A stretch of 64,000 bases of DNA from Amylostereum areolatum. Taxonomy: Eukaryota > Basidiomycota > Agaricomycetes > Russulales > Stereaceae. The first letter of the stretch is position 1, and every line of letters starts with the position of its first letter. The stretch is from NCBI GenBank assembly GCA_012932865.1, contig SAXG01000083.1, positions 62,001 to 126,000 on the forward strand, given 5' to 3'. Below are positions 28,147 through 40,099 of the stretch, in pieces. The translations under genes were made by a program, and so were the position numbers. The notes beneath the pieces are model-generated. The model was not told the origin of the DNA, searched no databases, and saw nothing but the letters and a program-made list of their open reading frames with translations.

Positions 28147-31100
28147 TCATGCCGCAAATTTAGCTTCGCCGGGATTGTGGAACAGTCGACGTACTCTATC
28201 CAAAGACATGACGATCGTATAGGCGACGTCACTGTGCGTGTTGTCTTCCAGCGGGCACGTCGCAGTGTGACAGATTATCTGAGACGCCCTCACAACTTGG
28301 AGGGTATCAACATATTGACTACGATAAACCCGGGCGTCAAGGCCTTTGTATCGCCGGTACATGTCCACTCTGCGGGCCTCTTCTTCCTCAAGTTCCTGAA
28401 ATAGCCTGATTACAGCGAAGGTCTCTGTAGTCAGGGAACCGTCGTGGATGGGATGTGTGTGGCTGAAAACAGAGACCACCTGCGCTGCTTGTAGATCATG
28501 GCCATGTCGCGGTTCACATAGCACCATGGAATCGCCCACGGAGTGTTCGTGTGAAGCAAACTTCACACCGCGAGTTTCCAGAAATGATCCGACCAGCGCC
28601 CGTGGACTGAGTTGATAGATATCGAAGTCGGAGGGTTCTGTGTACATGCAGTACCGCAACGAGCCGGCTTCTTGATTCAAGAGTTGGACCAGACCGCGGT
28701 ATACTTCAGCTGGGAGATCTGACGACGATACAGCTCCCCCGAGCCGTACGGGTGATTGGGTTTCGGGTTCGGTAAGGTCAAGGGCCCGTAGATCGTTCAT
28801 GAATGTTCCCCGAAATGTGTTACCGAGATATTTTTCGAGTGCTGCGCGCAATCCTCCTAGGAGTTGGTTAAATCTACTACTCCAGAGGAGTCCCCGGAGG
28901 TTTGCCATTTCACAGAACATATAGAAGAAAGTTGTCTCCAGCTCTCCTGCGAACACATTAATCAGAGAACGCAAGGACGGACATATATGATATAACGTAC
29001 CCAATTTGCCATTCGTCTTGATTTTTTGTATCACGCCATTATACCTTTCAAAAGGGAAGGCCCACCACGCGTGAACAGGTCCGAAGCGACGCAGGAATTC
29101 CACGAGATGAAGGCAGAGGTGATGGTTGGGAACTAGTACATCCTTGCCGAAATGGTCGACAAGGCTCGTGAGATAGTACACGAAGTAGGTCTGGATGAAC
29201 TCCCGACTTTGGGCGGAGGTGGAGCGCATAGTAGCCCAGCGGATAGCCATGACGAGTGCAACGAAATTCTGCAAGACCCACCATCGAGGTGGGCCTTTAT
29301 CTTCGTCGCTTGTTCGAGAAGCATCCGGGTTCCCCCACAATCTGATCAATGTAATCGGCATGTGAACGCCGCAGGCAAGGCGCCATTGGTCCGCCTTGAC
29401 TTTCCCTTGACCTGGCGAACCAAACGTCATTGGTATTCTACCAATCCAAGATGGAAGGGTGGTTTTTGCTACGTCGGACCGGATCTCTTCCAATACTTTC
29501 TTGGTAAGTATAGCGGTCCCTGGTTTCTTTCCAGTGGCAAAATCAACAACGGGGAACTCATGAGGAGCGGGGCACACGATCTGGACTGCGGGATTTTTTG
29601 TGCGCTGTCATCTGGTAAGAAAACGTTTTAGAGCAACGACGTGATGTGAACTCACCCATTTTACCAGTGCACCGGCCAACTTGTCTTTAGTGACTTTCTC
29701 TGGGATGGGGACTCCGTTCGCTTTGGCAAAGGCCAGGATATACCCATGTCGGATATCCTTCGAGTTGATCAATTTGGTGGAACACATTTCGACACCTAAC
29801 TTGACCTGTGCGAGGAAGGCGGCCTGCTCTTTGGGATTGTGTGGGGTATTCTGCTTGGATCGTCCAGCAATAAGGCCCCATATTTCCGTGCAATGACGTT
29901 TAAACTCGCCGAGAAAGAGGTTGTGCATAGCATCGAGAACGGAATAGCGAGTGATGTCCCAATAATCCAGGTTAAGGAGTTCAGACCAACGGATGCCGGA
30001 TTCTTCGAATAATGCCTCCTGAGCCTTCTCATCCTTCGCATCTCTCCACTGGCGAGCGAGGCGTATGTGTTCTTCTAAGGAGCGTCGAGGAAACTTCTTG
30101 TACGTGAAGTCCGATATATCGGATTTAGGCTTGAGGCAGAATGAACAGAAGTGTTTCAGGCTGCTAAAACTGGCCTGTCCGGCCACCTTGCGCAACGCAG
30201 GAAGGTCACATATGAGGGGTATGAGTGCACATCGGATAAGGCTTGCGAACGGCTCCTTAGCCGTACGGGTTAGGATAACGCCACGATGCCAGAGACGACT
30301 CAAGTCCGAAACGAGCGGCCGGAGGAGATGGTTGATGTCTGAGAGCGTAGGCTCAGAAGGTCCTGGAATGATACCCGCAAGGTACACGTTTTCGAGGCGG
30401 TAGCGAATCATCGGCGGTAGGTTCAGGCAGACCATGTAGATGGCCCCAACCGATGCGCTCCTGCTGGAGGTTCGAGATCCGTACGGATTGAACCAGTCGA
30501 TAAATAGACTGAAGGCAAGACGGTACTCGTGGGTGGGGGCGTCCCAATAAGATTTCCCGTCAGGTCCAATGAACGTCCTAAATGCTTCTGCGTCCCATAT
30601 ATCTGTCTCGATGCCTCCAGGCGGCAAACGGGGCTGAGTAATCAGCGACTCTTCTAGACCTGCTCTTGAGAAAAGGCGGGCCAACCATGTGTCGAGGGGC
30701 TGATAGACATATTTCCGAAGGGGCACCTGTTTACCATCCTTCATGCGCGTGAGTTTCGTTCCACATTCTGGACCGTCCATTCCTTTGCGGGATGTGCAGA
30801 TGTCAGGGTAGGGGTGAGGATTAGGGGGGTCGGAAGGGGCGTATGTAGCAAAGCAGCGCTTGCAACAGGCGTACTCGACTGAGGATGGGCGAAGCCGGAA
30901 GAGGTCGGGGATGGATCGCACATCCACTGGCAGCTGTGAAAGTAGACGCTCAGCCGTCGAGGCCGTCGCAGGCATGCCCAAAGCGCCGAGAAACATGCAT
31001 GTCGATCCAATGACCATCTGGAAAGATTCTAAGAGGAATCCTGCGGTGGAGCGAGACATGCCATAGATCAAGTACACGACCATGACGACGAAAAGTGACA

Positions 31101-32314
31101 GCACGATCGGTATAGGGATTCCGCCAAGTATTGGTAGATAATGTTGAGCTGTATAATTGACAGTGAGCACAGGGGGATGAAATTGGGGTGAAAGTACGCA
31201 CATGTATCCAGAATAATCGGTGCGAGCCCATCCGTCGACGCGATAAGGTTGGAATCAACCTTGCAAATGTGCCATTGTGCCTCCACATTTCGGTCCAAAG
31301 AACCCTCGTAGTACTCCAGTTCAAGAAGAAGGTTGTTGCGTGACCGGATAGCCTCTGTGTCTGTTCTTGGATCCATGTGAATCTTTTGCATGTCCTGTCG
31401 CATCCGATGAACAGATCGTTTGTGTGCAAGGAAGTCACCGTTGTTGCGGCGCAGAGTAGTATTCGCTACAAGGTTGGGTACAATGTCGAAGCGAGACTGA
31501 GGTTTGATTCCGAACTTTATGATGGGCATCTTGAATGCCGCCTTCTCGGAATGAAAGTGTTTTTTCCACCTCTCGACGTCCAAGAGAAGTTGGGAGGGGG
31601 ATTCGTTCGAGCTCCTGGATTGATCTGCCTCGTTCATATCTGTGGGTTGGCCCATAGGTCATTCAATCAACCACGCAATGCGAAGGGAGCACACTGAAAT
31701 CGGATTCTAGGGGATTGGAGGGCTCTTCAGGAGCGAGCGAGCTGACATCTAGGATGGGCTGAGCACAATCGGTGTTCGTGGTATCGCGAATTACTCACTT
31801 TCTGACATTGTATCATTTACATGAGTCTCCAGATCTATAGCCATCAAACGTCACCCTCATTGAAATGGGTTATGGCTAGAATCACGTACGATGCTCGTCC
31901 TCTGACTCGCGGGAGGCAACAGAAACCTGCTCCCCATCCTCCTCGTCGGAATCCTTCCCTTCTCCCTCGCTGTCCTCCTCACTGTCCTCATAGTATTCGT
32001 CTTCCGAGTCATTATCTTCCTCTATACAGTGATAACGGTGAGTTTCATGCGAATACGCATACGCGGCCACGCGTACCTTCCGGTCGATCATTGGAGCACA
32101 GAGTTCGAGCCAACATCGCTTGACGAAAATCATCCTCCACTCGCGTCACATGCCAGCTACGCTCAAGATATTGATGGTCTTCGTGTTGTTTTATGTCCAA
32201 GTACGTCCCGACAACATATTGTCCTGTTGTTGGATCGCACGATACTTCCAAGTAGCAACCCCGTGCATGACATTGACACAGCTTTCTGAGCCGTGCGCGA
32301 GCGCCGTGTGGCAT
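28147..32314 (-). CDS. Tnp2-family (CACTA/EnSpm) transposase
   Basis: Multi-exon minus-strand gene. Exon 1 starts MPHGARARLRKLCQC with a short Cys/His region, then joins by a GTACGC...TATAG intron to a very acidic exon (EEDNDSEDEYYEDSEEDSEG). Exons at about 31640-31200 and 31150-29656 carry the Tnp2 core (FSLFIDWFNPYG, LPPMIRYRLENVYLAGIIPG, DAMHNLFLGEFKRHC). After a 51-nt intron (29605-29655) comes the C-terminal exon (LVPNHHLCLHLVEFLRRFGP, WAFPFERYNG). These motifs are standard in basidiomycete Tnp2 proteins. No stop or frameshift is seen in the long exons. CACTA ends are not established; CACTACAG at 27901 is a candidate. It would cut and paste its own element. Confidence 0.85.
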
Positions 32315-32504
32315 TATCGCGGTTCGACTGGTGTATTTGAGTGAGACCTATGAAAGATCGGGTGACAAGAGACAAAGTTCGGGAAAGGAATGAGTGGCTC
32401 GCGGCCTCGCGCTGATGAGTTTCGTTGACGTCGTGCCTCGTGACCGTGTAAATCAGATGAAGGGCCTCGACGCTCAAGCTCAAGCTTCAAGCTTCATTAA
32501 GATC

Positions 32505-32612
32505 GAGCTCACGTCTTACTGTACATACTGCCTTGCGCAATACCAGACCCTTTCTCGCCCGTTTAAAGCTGGAGTCGTTCGTTTGATGATAGATAGCACC
32601 GGAGACACTTGT
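32505..32612 (+). repeat. Copy of a short dispersed repeat
   Basis: About 108 bp related to the sequence at both inner ends of the inverted duplication (about 25805-25940 minus and 58045-58146 plus). Shared landmarks are CAATACCAGACC, CTGGAGTCGTTCGTTTGA and TAGCACCGGAGACA. It is diverged from the other two by several percent. Confidence 0.6.
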
Positions 32613-32864
32613 CGGTGAGTGGTTGCGTACGGGGCTCGTCCGTTCATTTGCGATGGGGGACCAACGGTGGCGACCGACTAGTACACGGCAGGTACGATCT
32701 CGGATTCCCTCGCATCCTGTATTGAGAGGCCCCCGTCTCGTACAGCATAACCTTGCGTACAAATTCAAGGCAAAGTCGAGGTATGTGTTCTAACCACCAA
32801 TCTGGTTCTTTTATGACACAATATAAAGCTTTATAATGTCAGATTAGTTGGTCGGAATTGTAGG

Positions 32865-34452
32865 CTAAGTGGCGGCATTCATACACATCCATGGCATGAG
32901 ATCAAAGCGCATCACAAGAATCGCAAGCGTGGCGAAGAACAGGCTGCTAACAACGGCTATTTTGAACCCAAACCCGCATATCCTGGACGGGGACACGCAC
33001 GAAGGCCACCGGCAAGATACCGTACATTTGCGCCAGAATCCCTATCGCGTGTATGAGATGGAGGAGGTCATTCACGGGTGTACAGGCTCCCTCACCTTTG
33101 GACGCGTCGACCATATCCTGATCGTTGGACTCTCGTCATTGGGTGTCGACGACCCACTTGCTATCATGTGGAAGTCTTCGCGTGGGGAGATACACTTTTG
33201 AAAGTAAAGTATGACCGAGAAGGTTATGGGTGTAAGGTCACTTTGAGACTCACCGTCACGCATTGCACGACTAGGGATGCTGTACAAAGTTCATGTGGTC
33301 GTTTCGAAAGCATGACCGATGCACGTACCATGGCCGTGATCAAGTATTTTCACCCGTTTCTGAGATTGAATAGACCAGACATAGACTTGCCCGCTCTCGC
33401 CTCCATGTACAATCAACTTCCCGTCTTGCGCGAATGCCACCCAGACGATATAATTTCTTCTGGCACTGACTTCTTTCACCGCAAGCGTGTTCGTAAAAAC
33501 AGGTGTACCGTTGCCATCGCAGCTGTATACGTCAACACCGGTGCTCACATTCCATGAGGCAAGCGACCGAGTATTGGGGTCCCATGCGGAGTCTCCGCTA
33601 AGTGAGACAGTGAGCTACATGGCACGGCAAGAAGAGTTGTGCTTACTGCCTACACCTAGATCTGACTTTGCTCACGATTTCCCAAGAAGATAGCGACCAG
33701 GAGATTCTGCTCGATCAGTGGCTCGAAGCCGGAAGAGATAGGGAACAGGGCTGACTTACAATTCTTTCGAGTCGAAAAACGACACGAGGATCGATTTATC
33801 GCCGTTGTAGAAGTGAGCCCTGCGCGGTATTCTGCCGTCCGGGGACATGAGTGTTTGTTCAACAACAAAAGCCGCTGATGGGTCGCGTTAAGCAATTCCT
33901 AATTCGAGCGGGTTCACATACCTGTCCGCTCCGAGTTGGTACCAACTCCAAGAACAACCACCTTTCTACCCCCAACAACAGCCAGTAGATTCTGGGCGAC
34001 GCTCAAAGTCATAATGTTGATGGGCCCTTCAAAAACACTGTGCAATGCTACCTGTATGAAGCTTCCCTGACAACTCGTCAGAAAGCTGCCTCCAGATGAA
34101 ATATGATGAGCCACTACCGCCTCATTCCTCCTCCAAAGCTGTACACATCCATCCGCTCCAGCCAACAAGAGGAAGACGTCCTTGGAGCCTTGCGAGCGGT
34201 CCATCCACGCGATGTTGTAGATCGGGCCTTGTTGTGGTCTAATCACCTCCAAGCATCTATATGTCTCCATCGACCACACCCTCACCCGTCTATCATCCCC
34301 TAGTGTTCGGATAGATAAGGATGACAAGCGTTGATGGAAGAAAACACACCTCCACTAGCCAGCAAGCATCCATCTCGAGTGAAGGCCATGCAATTAATTG
34401 GACCCGTATGCCCTTTGAGCTCCTTCGACGACGCATATTGGAGAGCATTCAT
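32865..34452 (-). CDS. WD40-repeat protein with C-terminal membrane anchor (copy 1)
   Basis: Exon 1 (34452 down) starts MNALQYASSKELKGHTGPIN and joins by a GTGTGT...ACTAG intron to DDRRVRVWSMETYRCLEVI. Later exons carry further WD40 blades (LLAGADGCVQLWRRNEAV, KLIVHGGESGQVYVWSIQS, HMIASGSSTPNDESPTIRIW). The last exon encodes a hydrophobic helix (AVVSSLFFATLAILVMRF) and ends at the TAG at 32865. The layout, a beta-propeller followed by a tail anchor, matches the genes at 37076 and 53024. Sec12-type Sar1 exchange factors share this topology, but I see no sequence reason to assign that role. Internal exon limits are approximate. Confidence 0.65.
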
Positions 34453-35000
34453 GTGTCGAGCGAAGGCTGAGAGGTAAAGAGAAAGAAGGTCGACTGGGTG
34501 GCCTGATGACGAGTGCCGCGATCTTGGGCGGTTTGGAACGAGCGGCTAAAGTAGTTTATTTGGACGGGTCCGAGCCTACGCCGAGATCTGTCAATCACGG
34601 GTCGAGCCGTGCGCGCCTCCAATCGCCTATCACTGTCAGGTTAGACGTCTAGACGCGTAAGTAAAGTGTGCGTCGCACGGAGTCCCAAGGATGCTTGAAA
34701 ACGCAGGTTCAGCGTGCAAGTTCGGCTTTTGGCCCAGTTTCGAGACTATCAGTACTATCAGTGCTCAAGCGCTCACACATCAAACACCAATGATCAGTCG
34801 ATCAAGCCTGGGTCAACGACCGGCAGGTATGTACATATAGATAAGCCTTGTGCGCGGATCGGGGTAATTAACTGTAATCTAATCTAATGCGATCCTCCTT
34901 CGGCTTCTCGAGGCTCGAGACTAAATTTGGAGGTAAGATGTGATCACAGATTGTCAGGGAGCCGCCAGTGCTCGTCACGGGCAGTGCCACCTTGCTCTCC
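34453..35000. other. Intergenic
   Basis: AT/GC-mixed sequence between the 5' end of the WD40 gene and the 3' end of the Ulp1-like gene. I see no coding frame or repeat. Confidence 0.4.
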
Positions 35001-36871
35001 CTAACAGACCTTCGTCAGCTCGTGTGCGGATGGTTATCTGCTAGTGTTGTACCTGGATAATGTCGATCGACTTGAGAGGATCGAACATGAAGATCCTAGC
35101 AAAATGTAGCAGGTACGCCCCACAGTCGACAAAGTTGTTTTGTCGCGGAACCTACAGTGTGTTAGAACCTAAGTAAGATTTGAGCAATCAGAGCAACACT
35201 CTGCATACGGGTACATTTGTCTCCCGGGCCATTGCTTCTAGATCTTGAGGCGTAAGACGAACCGTAGGGGCAAATTTATTTCTATCATTGGCCTCGGCAA
35301 TAAGAAATTTGCGGAGTTTGACCGCGGCCTCACGGTGTCGCCACCCAAGAGAGTCTAATAGGAAGATATCACACCTGTAACGTCATCGTTAGCCAGGGGG
35401 GTTGGACCAGTTTGTTCAACCGACGGTTTTTTATCTGTAGTTTGGCCTTCCTGGATGATACGGGCCGGCCTGTGGATCACTGCAAGATACCAATGTGACC
35501 TTGAGGCCGTGAGACGGCTGAGGTCAGGATTTTGAAAGTGGGAGGAGGTTGATCGTCAACTCACTTGACTGGATCATGGATCGGAACAAAAATGTATCTC
35601 TTTTCGAACAGGTCAATTTTTTTCGTCCACCTTTTCGCATGTTGGTAGGCATTTTCCCAACTGGGAGATTGCTCATCAAGTTAAGAAATCGAGCGCAGAT
35701 AGCATGCTTACGGAGTTATCGATGATAGTTTCGTGAAGAAGGAAGTGTGGAATATGTGAATATCTTCTATGAGCTCGGGTTTGACCTTACGCAGATCAGA
35801 AGCCCAGAGCCTGTGGTGCAATGTGGTCAAAAAGTTAGACAGATACGGATGGTGTTTCGTACAATAAGCCAAAATTGATGAGTTCATCGTTGAGACGAAT
35901 GCCAGGCTTGAGACGCAATAAATCCTTCTCAAGAATTGTGTATCGCGAATGAGCGCCGCTGCTATGTGTACTTAGAGCATCAAGTCTAGTTGCGACTCGG
36001 AGCCCAGAGTCAAGCAAAGTTGAAGATACGCACGCGATATGATCGTCTTTCGCCTCGCCTTCCGATCGTTCGATCGTTCCTCCTATGGTGGCGGTGTTCG
36101 AGGAACCGGGTTCACTACGCAGTATGAAAGACTCGACCCAGGTTCGTGCAGTACATGCAACTTACTGAACTTTGGGGGATGGAAGCAAAGGATTCGCATC
36201 GTTGCGTCGCATGCGCTTTCGAGTGTGGCCTGTTACATAAATGGGAGGCTGACTTCCGAAGACTTTTTCATATAATGTTGACGCGGTCGTCTTCCTGATA
36301 TCTTTGTCTCTTCATTATTCAGTTGATGATATATAAGTTCTCACCCGAGGATCACTGAAAACTGGCTGGAGTTAAACAGTCGGTACACGAGCTTGCAGTA
36401 CAGGGTTTCGTCCCAGAGATCTTGGGATGTGTCAAAGACCATTATAAGCACGTTTCCTGGAAGCAAGGTCTGAACTAGGTCAATGCGTAAAATTTGTATG
36501 CTCAACATGTGGTCACGTTGCCTCACCGGTCGTGTTGCCACTCACGGCTACATTGTTTGGGATATATCGTGCCTCCGTGAGCTGAACGCGAATAAGTGGC
36601 ACTCCCGACGGGGTCACCTGAGGTCAAATGTTATAATTCCTTGGGGTACTAGCTCTGATATTACGCATACCTTGAAATCTAAAGCCTCGACACACTCAAT
36701 TAGCGGTAAGCAGGTGTTGACACAGAACACGGAGCCTTCGGTCATCACTCGTAATAATTTCGATACGCCCCAAACGAGCGTGCCGTTCGCAATGGTCGTG
36801 ATGGATGATGCGTCGCCGATAGATGAGCAGAGGAGGGGGAGCGTATCTTCTTCCAGGGTGGCACTTTGCAT
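35001..36871 (-). CDS. Ulp1-type SUMO protease (peptidase family C48)
   Basis: At least eight exons with 45-65 nt introns. The catalytic part reads EKDLLRLKPGIRLNDELINF, WASDLRKVKPELIEDIHIFH, KKIDLFEKRYIFVPIHDPVK, then SHWYLAVIHRP (catalytic His), CDIFLLDSLGW (catalytic Asp) and VPRQNNFVDCGAYLLHFARI (oxyanion Gln region and catalytic Cys in DCG). All three catalytic residues are present. The N-terminal part (TLEEDTLPLLCSSIGDASS, LLPGNVLIMVFDTSQDLWDE) is not recognised. The family cuts SUMO precursors and removes SUMO from proteins. Many basidiomycete Ulp1-like genes are linked to DNA transposons, and this one lies 2.7 kb from a Tnp2 gene. The start codon is tentative. Confidence 0.8.
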
Positions 36872-37075
36872 GACGGCGCTGGAGATCTAGTAAACACAGT
36901 CAGTACCTTTTCAAGTTGATATTGAACCAAACTTGACAGATTAAGTCATTACGTCACAGCACAGATAAGGATAGTCCTTCCCGCGGCTACTATTCCTTTG
37001 TACAAGACGGCGACACCTCCGAGTCTGCACTTCGACGCCTCTCGACAACTCACTCATCCCCTCTCACATCCCAAC

Positions 37076-38669
37076 ATGTCCGAGCTTGACCATGGACCCT
37101 ATCAACGCCTCCACTCTCTTGAGAATGGCCACAGCGACTCTATTTCTTGTCTGTCTTTCTCACCTAAAACAGACCTCTTGGCGAGCGGCAGCGAGGACGG
37201 TACTATCGTGCTATGGAACACCCTGAAGGGAACTCGTCAGCGGAATATTCAAATCGGAAGTCCCGTTACTGCTTTACTCTGGCATCCTTCTCGTCCGCGT
37301 TTCCTGGTGTGCGGTTCTGAGACAGGCGTTACCTTGTATGACACTCTTGTACGCGATATAAATATCTTCGATGATTTGAGTACTGACGCCTCTCGTTCAA
37401 GACGGATCAATGTGTACCTGCTATGCTGGGATCTCAAGGATATGCACACTGCATTGATATTGATAAGGAGACGGGGCTTTTAGCCGTCGGTGTTGACTGC
37501 GACGTCCATATCGCCAAAGAGGTGGTCGATAGTAAGCATTGAGCCTTTCGAGTTTCCATCAACAAACCTTTGTTTCTAGAACGATTTGCTACGTTCTCGC
37601 ATGTTCCGCGCCCCGGTTCTCCGACGGACTCCGCCATTCTTCCCCGATCTCTACATTTTCTTAGCGGTGGAGCTAAACTGATTACCGCATACATATATCA
37701 CGGCATAACGTGAGTCCTCCCCTCTCCCCTCAGGCGGTTTCCATATTGGACACTTGTACTTCCGTTGTCAGATGCTGGGATGTCGAATCCAACATGTCTC
37801 TGTGGCACATGAATCCTGAGAGCGTGTCCCCGATGTATGGAGTTTCTTATTTTGAAACTCACATCCCGTTGACCATTCCATCTTCTACAGAGGTTCGACC
37901 GCGCTCTCTCCTGACTGCAAGACTATTGCCATTGCAAAGGTTCAAGGCACTATTCAACAATTTCGTCTATCCCAATCGGACGCGATCCAGAGCTACTTTT
38001 ACGAAGCCGACAAGCAGAACAACTACCCTGTTTTGGTCACGTTTCTGAATGGTAATAAAGGCATCATCTCCGGGTCGCTGACGGGGGGTGTATTCATCTG
38101 GGCCACTGGCTCTGGTTTGCACCAGCAAACTCTAAGCCACGAAGGTATGTTTGTCCGCGCTCCATTGCCCCTCCTGTCTCACAAAAGTATAGACAAGTTG
38201 ATTCAGGTCATCGCGGCAAGTCGGTTTCACCTCCTTCAAACTCGTGTCTAAGTGAATTCCAGACAAAAGAGACGAGTAAATACAGCCTCATCGCTACAGG
38301 AAACTCTAAAGACGGTAAGGATACTCGTGTTGTACTCTGGCGCGCTATGTCGAGTGAGTTTGATCAACTCGATCATTTCGTACTTTTCATGAGACATCTC
38401 ATCAGGGACGAAACGTACGGAAAGCAAGATCAGCAAAGTATTGGGGCGCTTGGTATTTTACTCCCCCGCCCTGCGTCCTTCGTTTTCTAAATACGTCCTA
38501 GGTCTGGTTTATCGAGGATACGATAGCAAGTATGGAGCACGACAAGGAAAAAGGCCGACCGGTTGTCATCTTCTTCCTCCTAGCAAGCTTTTTTACGCTA
38601 TACATCTTTCGAAAGTCACTGTGGGTAGCTATACCCGCATCGCTATTGGTGGGTTGCACTATCTTCTAG
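37076..38669 (+). CDS. WD40-repeat protein with C-terminal membrane anchor (copy 2)
   Basis: Starts MSELDHGPYQRLHSLENGHS. Blades include LSFSPKTDLLASGSEDGTIV, LWHPSRPRFLVCGSETGV, CIDIDKETGLLAVGVDCDVH, ITAYIYHGIT/CWDVESNMSL, LVTFLNGNKGIISGSLTGGV and YSLIATGNSKDGKDTRVVLW. About eight introns of 48-66 nt keep the frame; one, after QVIA at about 38218, begins GCAAGT and would be a GC-AG intron. The last exon encodes RPVVIFFLLASFFTLYIF and ends at TAG 38667-38669. This is a propeller with a tail anchor, likely facing the cytosol from an internal membrane. It is one of three such paralogues in 22 kb. Confidence 0.8.
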
Positions 38670-40099
38670 TGAACCCTTGTTCCTAACCTCGTTCGGCTAG
38701 GGCGCTATTTGGAACAGGATTCTTACTGGTTTAAGATCGGTATGGGACGCTCTTCTGGACTTTGGAATAACGCAGATGAGTGTGGCTAAGGTGTGGGCCC
38801 GAAAGACGATGTTGGAGTTCCTGGAGATCGAGCAGCATGATTAGACGGCTTCTGTCATTTTTTAACGTTTTTGAGCAAAGGATCACAAAATTTCTGAGTC
38901 ATTGGTCAAATGCAGGACTCTCACTCATCCCAATTTCCGATAAAATGCAAATCCAGAAACTCCGCTATACAATACATGGACGAGGTGACTTGGCGAACGC
39001 GCCGAGCGCGTCGACGTCATGTGATCACATATCCCGCGATGTCGTAAGAATCAAACCAACCATGAACTCAGGACTGCTGTACGCATCTGCCATCTCCCTA
39101 TCCTCTGCCATACTCTTCCCCGTACCCTTTTGACCGCCCCAGATTTCTTGCATATCCCACATTACGTTTCCAGTGGACGCCGTCGGTCCTGCTCTTCCGG
39201 ATGCCAACGTGTCGACACCTGCAAGTGCATGGGGTGTATCGTGCTCATAGTTATCCCAGACTCTCCCCTTCCCGTCCGCCTCGCCCGGGCAATGACCTGG
39301 ACGACGTTCCGCCACCCCTGCCCCAATCACAGCGAGGCACGGTGCTATTGGAGGGCACAAATTAGAAACTCGATCGTGGTCGAAGGGGCATGCCGTCCTG
39401 TACGTCGGCCGTGTCTCATATAGATGTATACTGACCCTCTGTTCCCTTCACGTTCTCCTGCGACGCGTCGGCCCGCGGAGATGCAGTCTTGCACGACCTT
39501 CACAACATGGATACACTTCCGTCTTCCTCCGGCCAGCTCCAAACATGTCCCTTGTTCTCGTCTTCGTATCAATTGGGCTGATCCTGCTCCGGGCTGGGCA
39601 CGTTGTCAGCGGTGGAGAGCGGGAACCCTGCGCCGTCTTGGCTACGGGAGATACATGGGTTGGTATACTTTTCCAATATTTTCCGCAGTCTAGCTCACGG
39701 CATCGTGTTACAGGATATCTATATCTCATGCAATCGAGTGAGATGTTTCCTGGGGTACGCGTTCGTCCTCTTGTCCTTCTCTACCTGCTCAACTCGTTCG
39801 CTAGTAACTGCTCACTGACATGGGGTTCGACCCCGGCACTACGCCCAGTTCACTCTTTCGGCAGCAGCTGGTGGTGGAGATACCTGTTCTCCCGGTCCAT
39901 GTCGTAGATTTACATTCCAATACGTATCATATCTTGTGTCTTACATCTATCGTCTTACATCTGTTCGCTGTTCATTCCATTTCGTCTCTTGTGCATCGCA
40001 ACATCGCCATCTATTTTTTTTTGAGCATCAGAAATCTGTCGCCACTTGTAAGGAGAAATGAGATTACCTTGCAGCTTGGAAGTCACCCATGGGTACACC
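38670..40099. other. Unresolved region
   Basis: Open frames exist on both strands (for example a signal-like MNSGLLYASAISLSSAILF at 39061 plus), and hydrophobic stretches occur near 39540-39910. I could not build a consistent gene. Confidence 0.2.
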
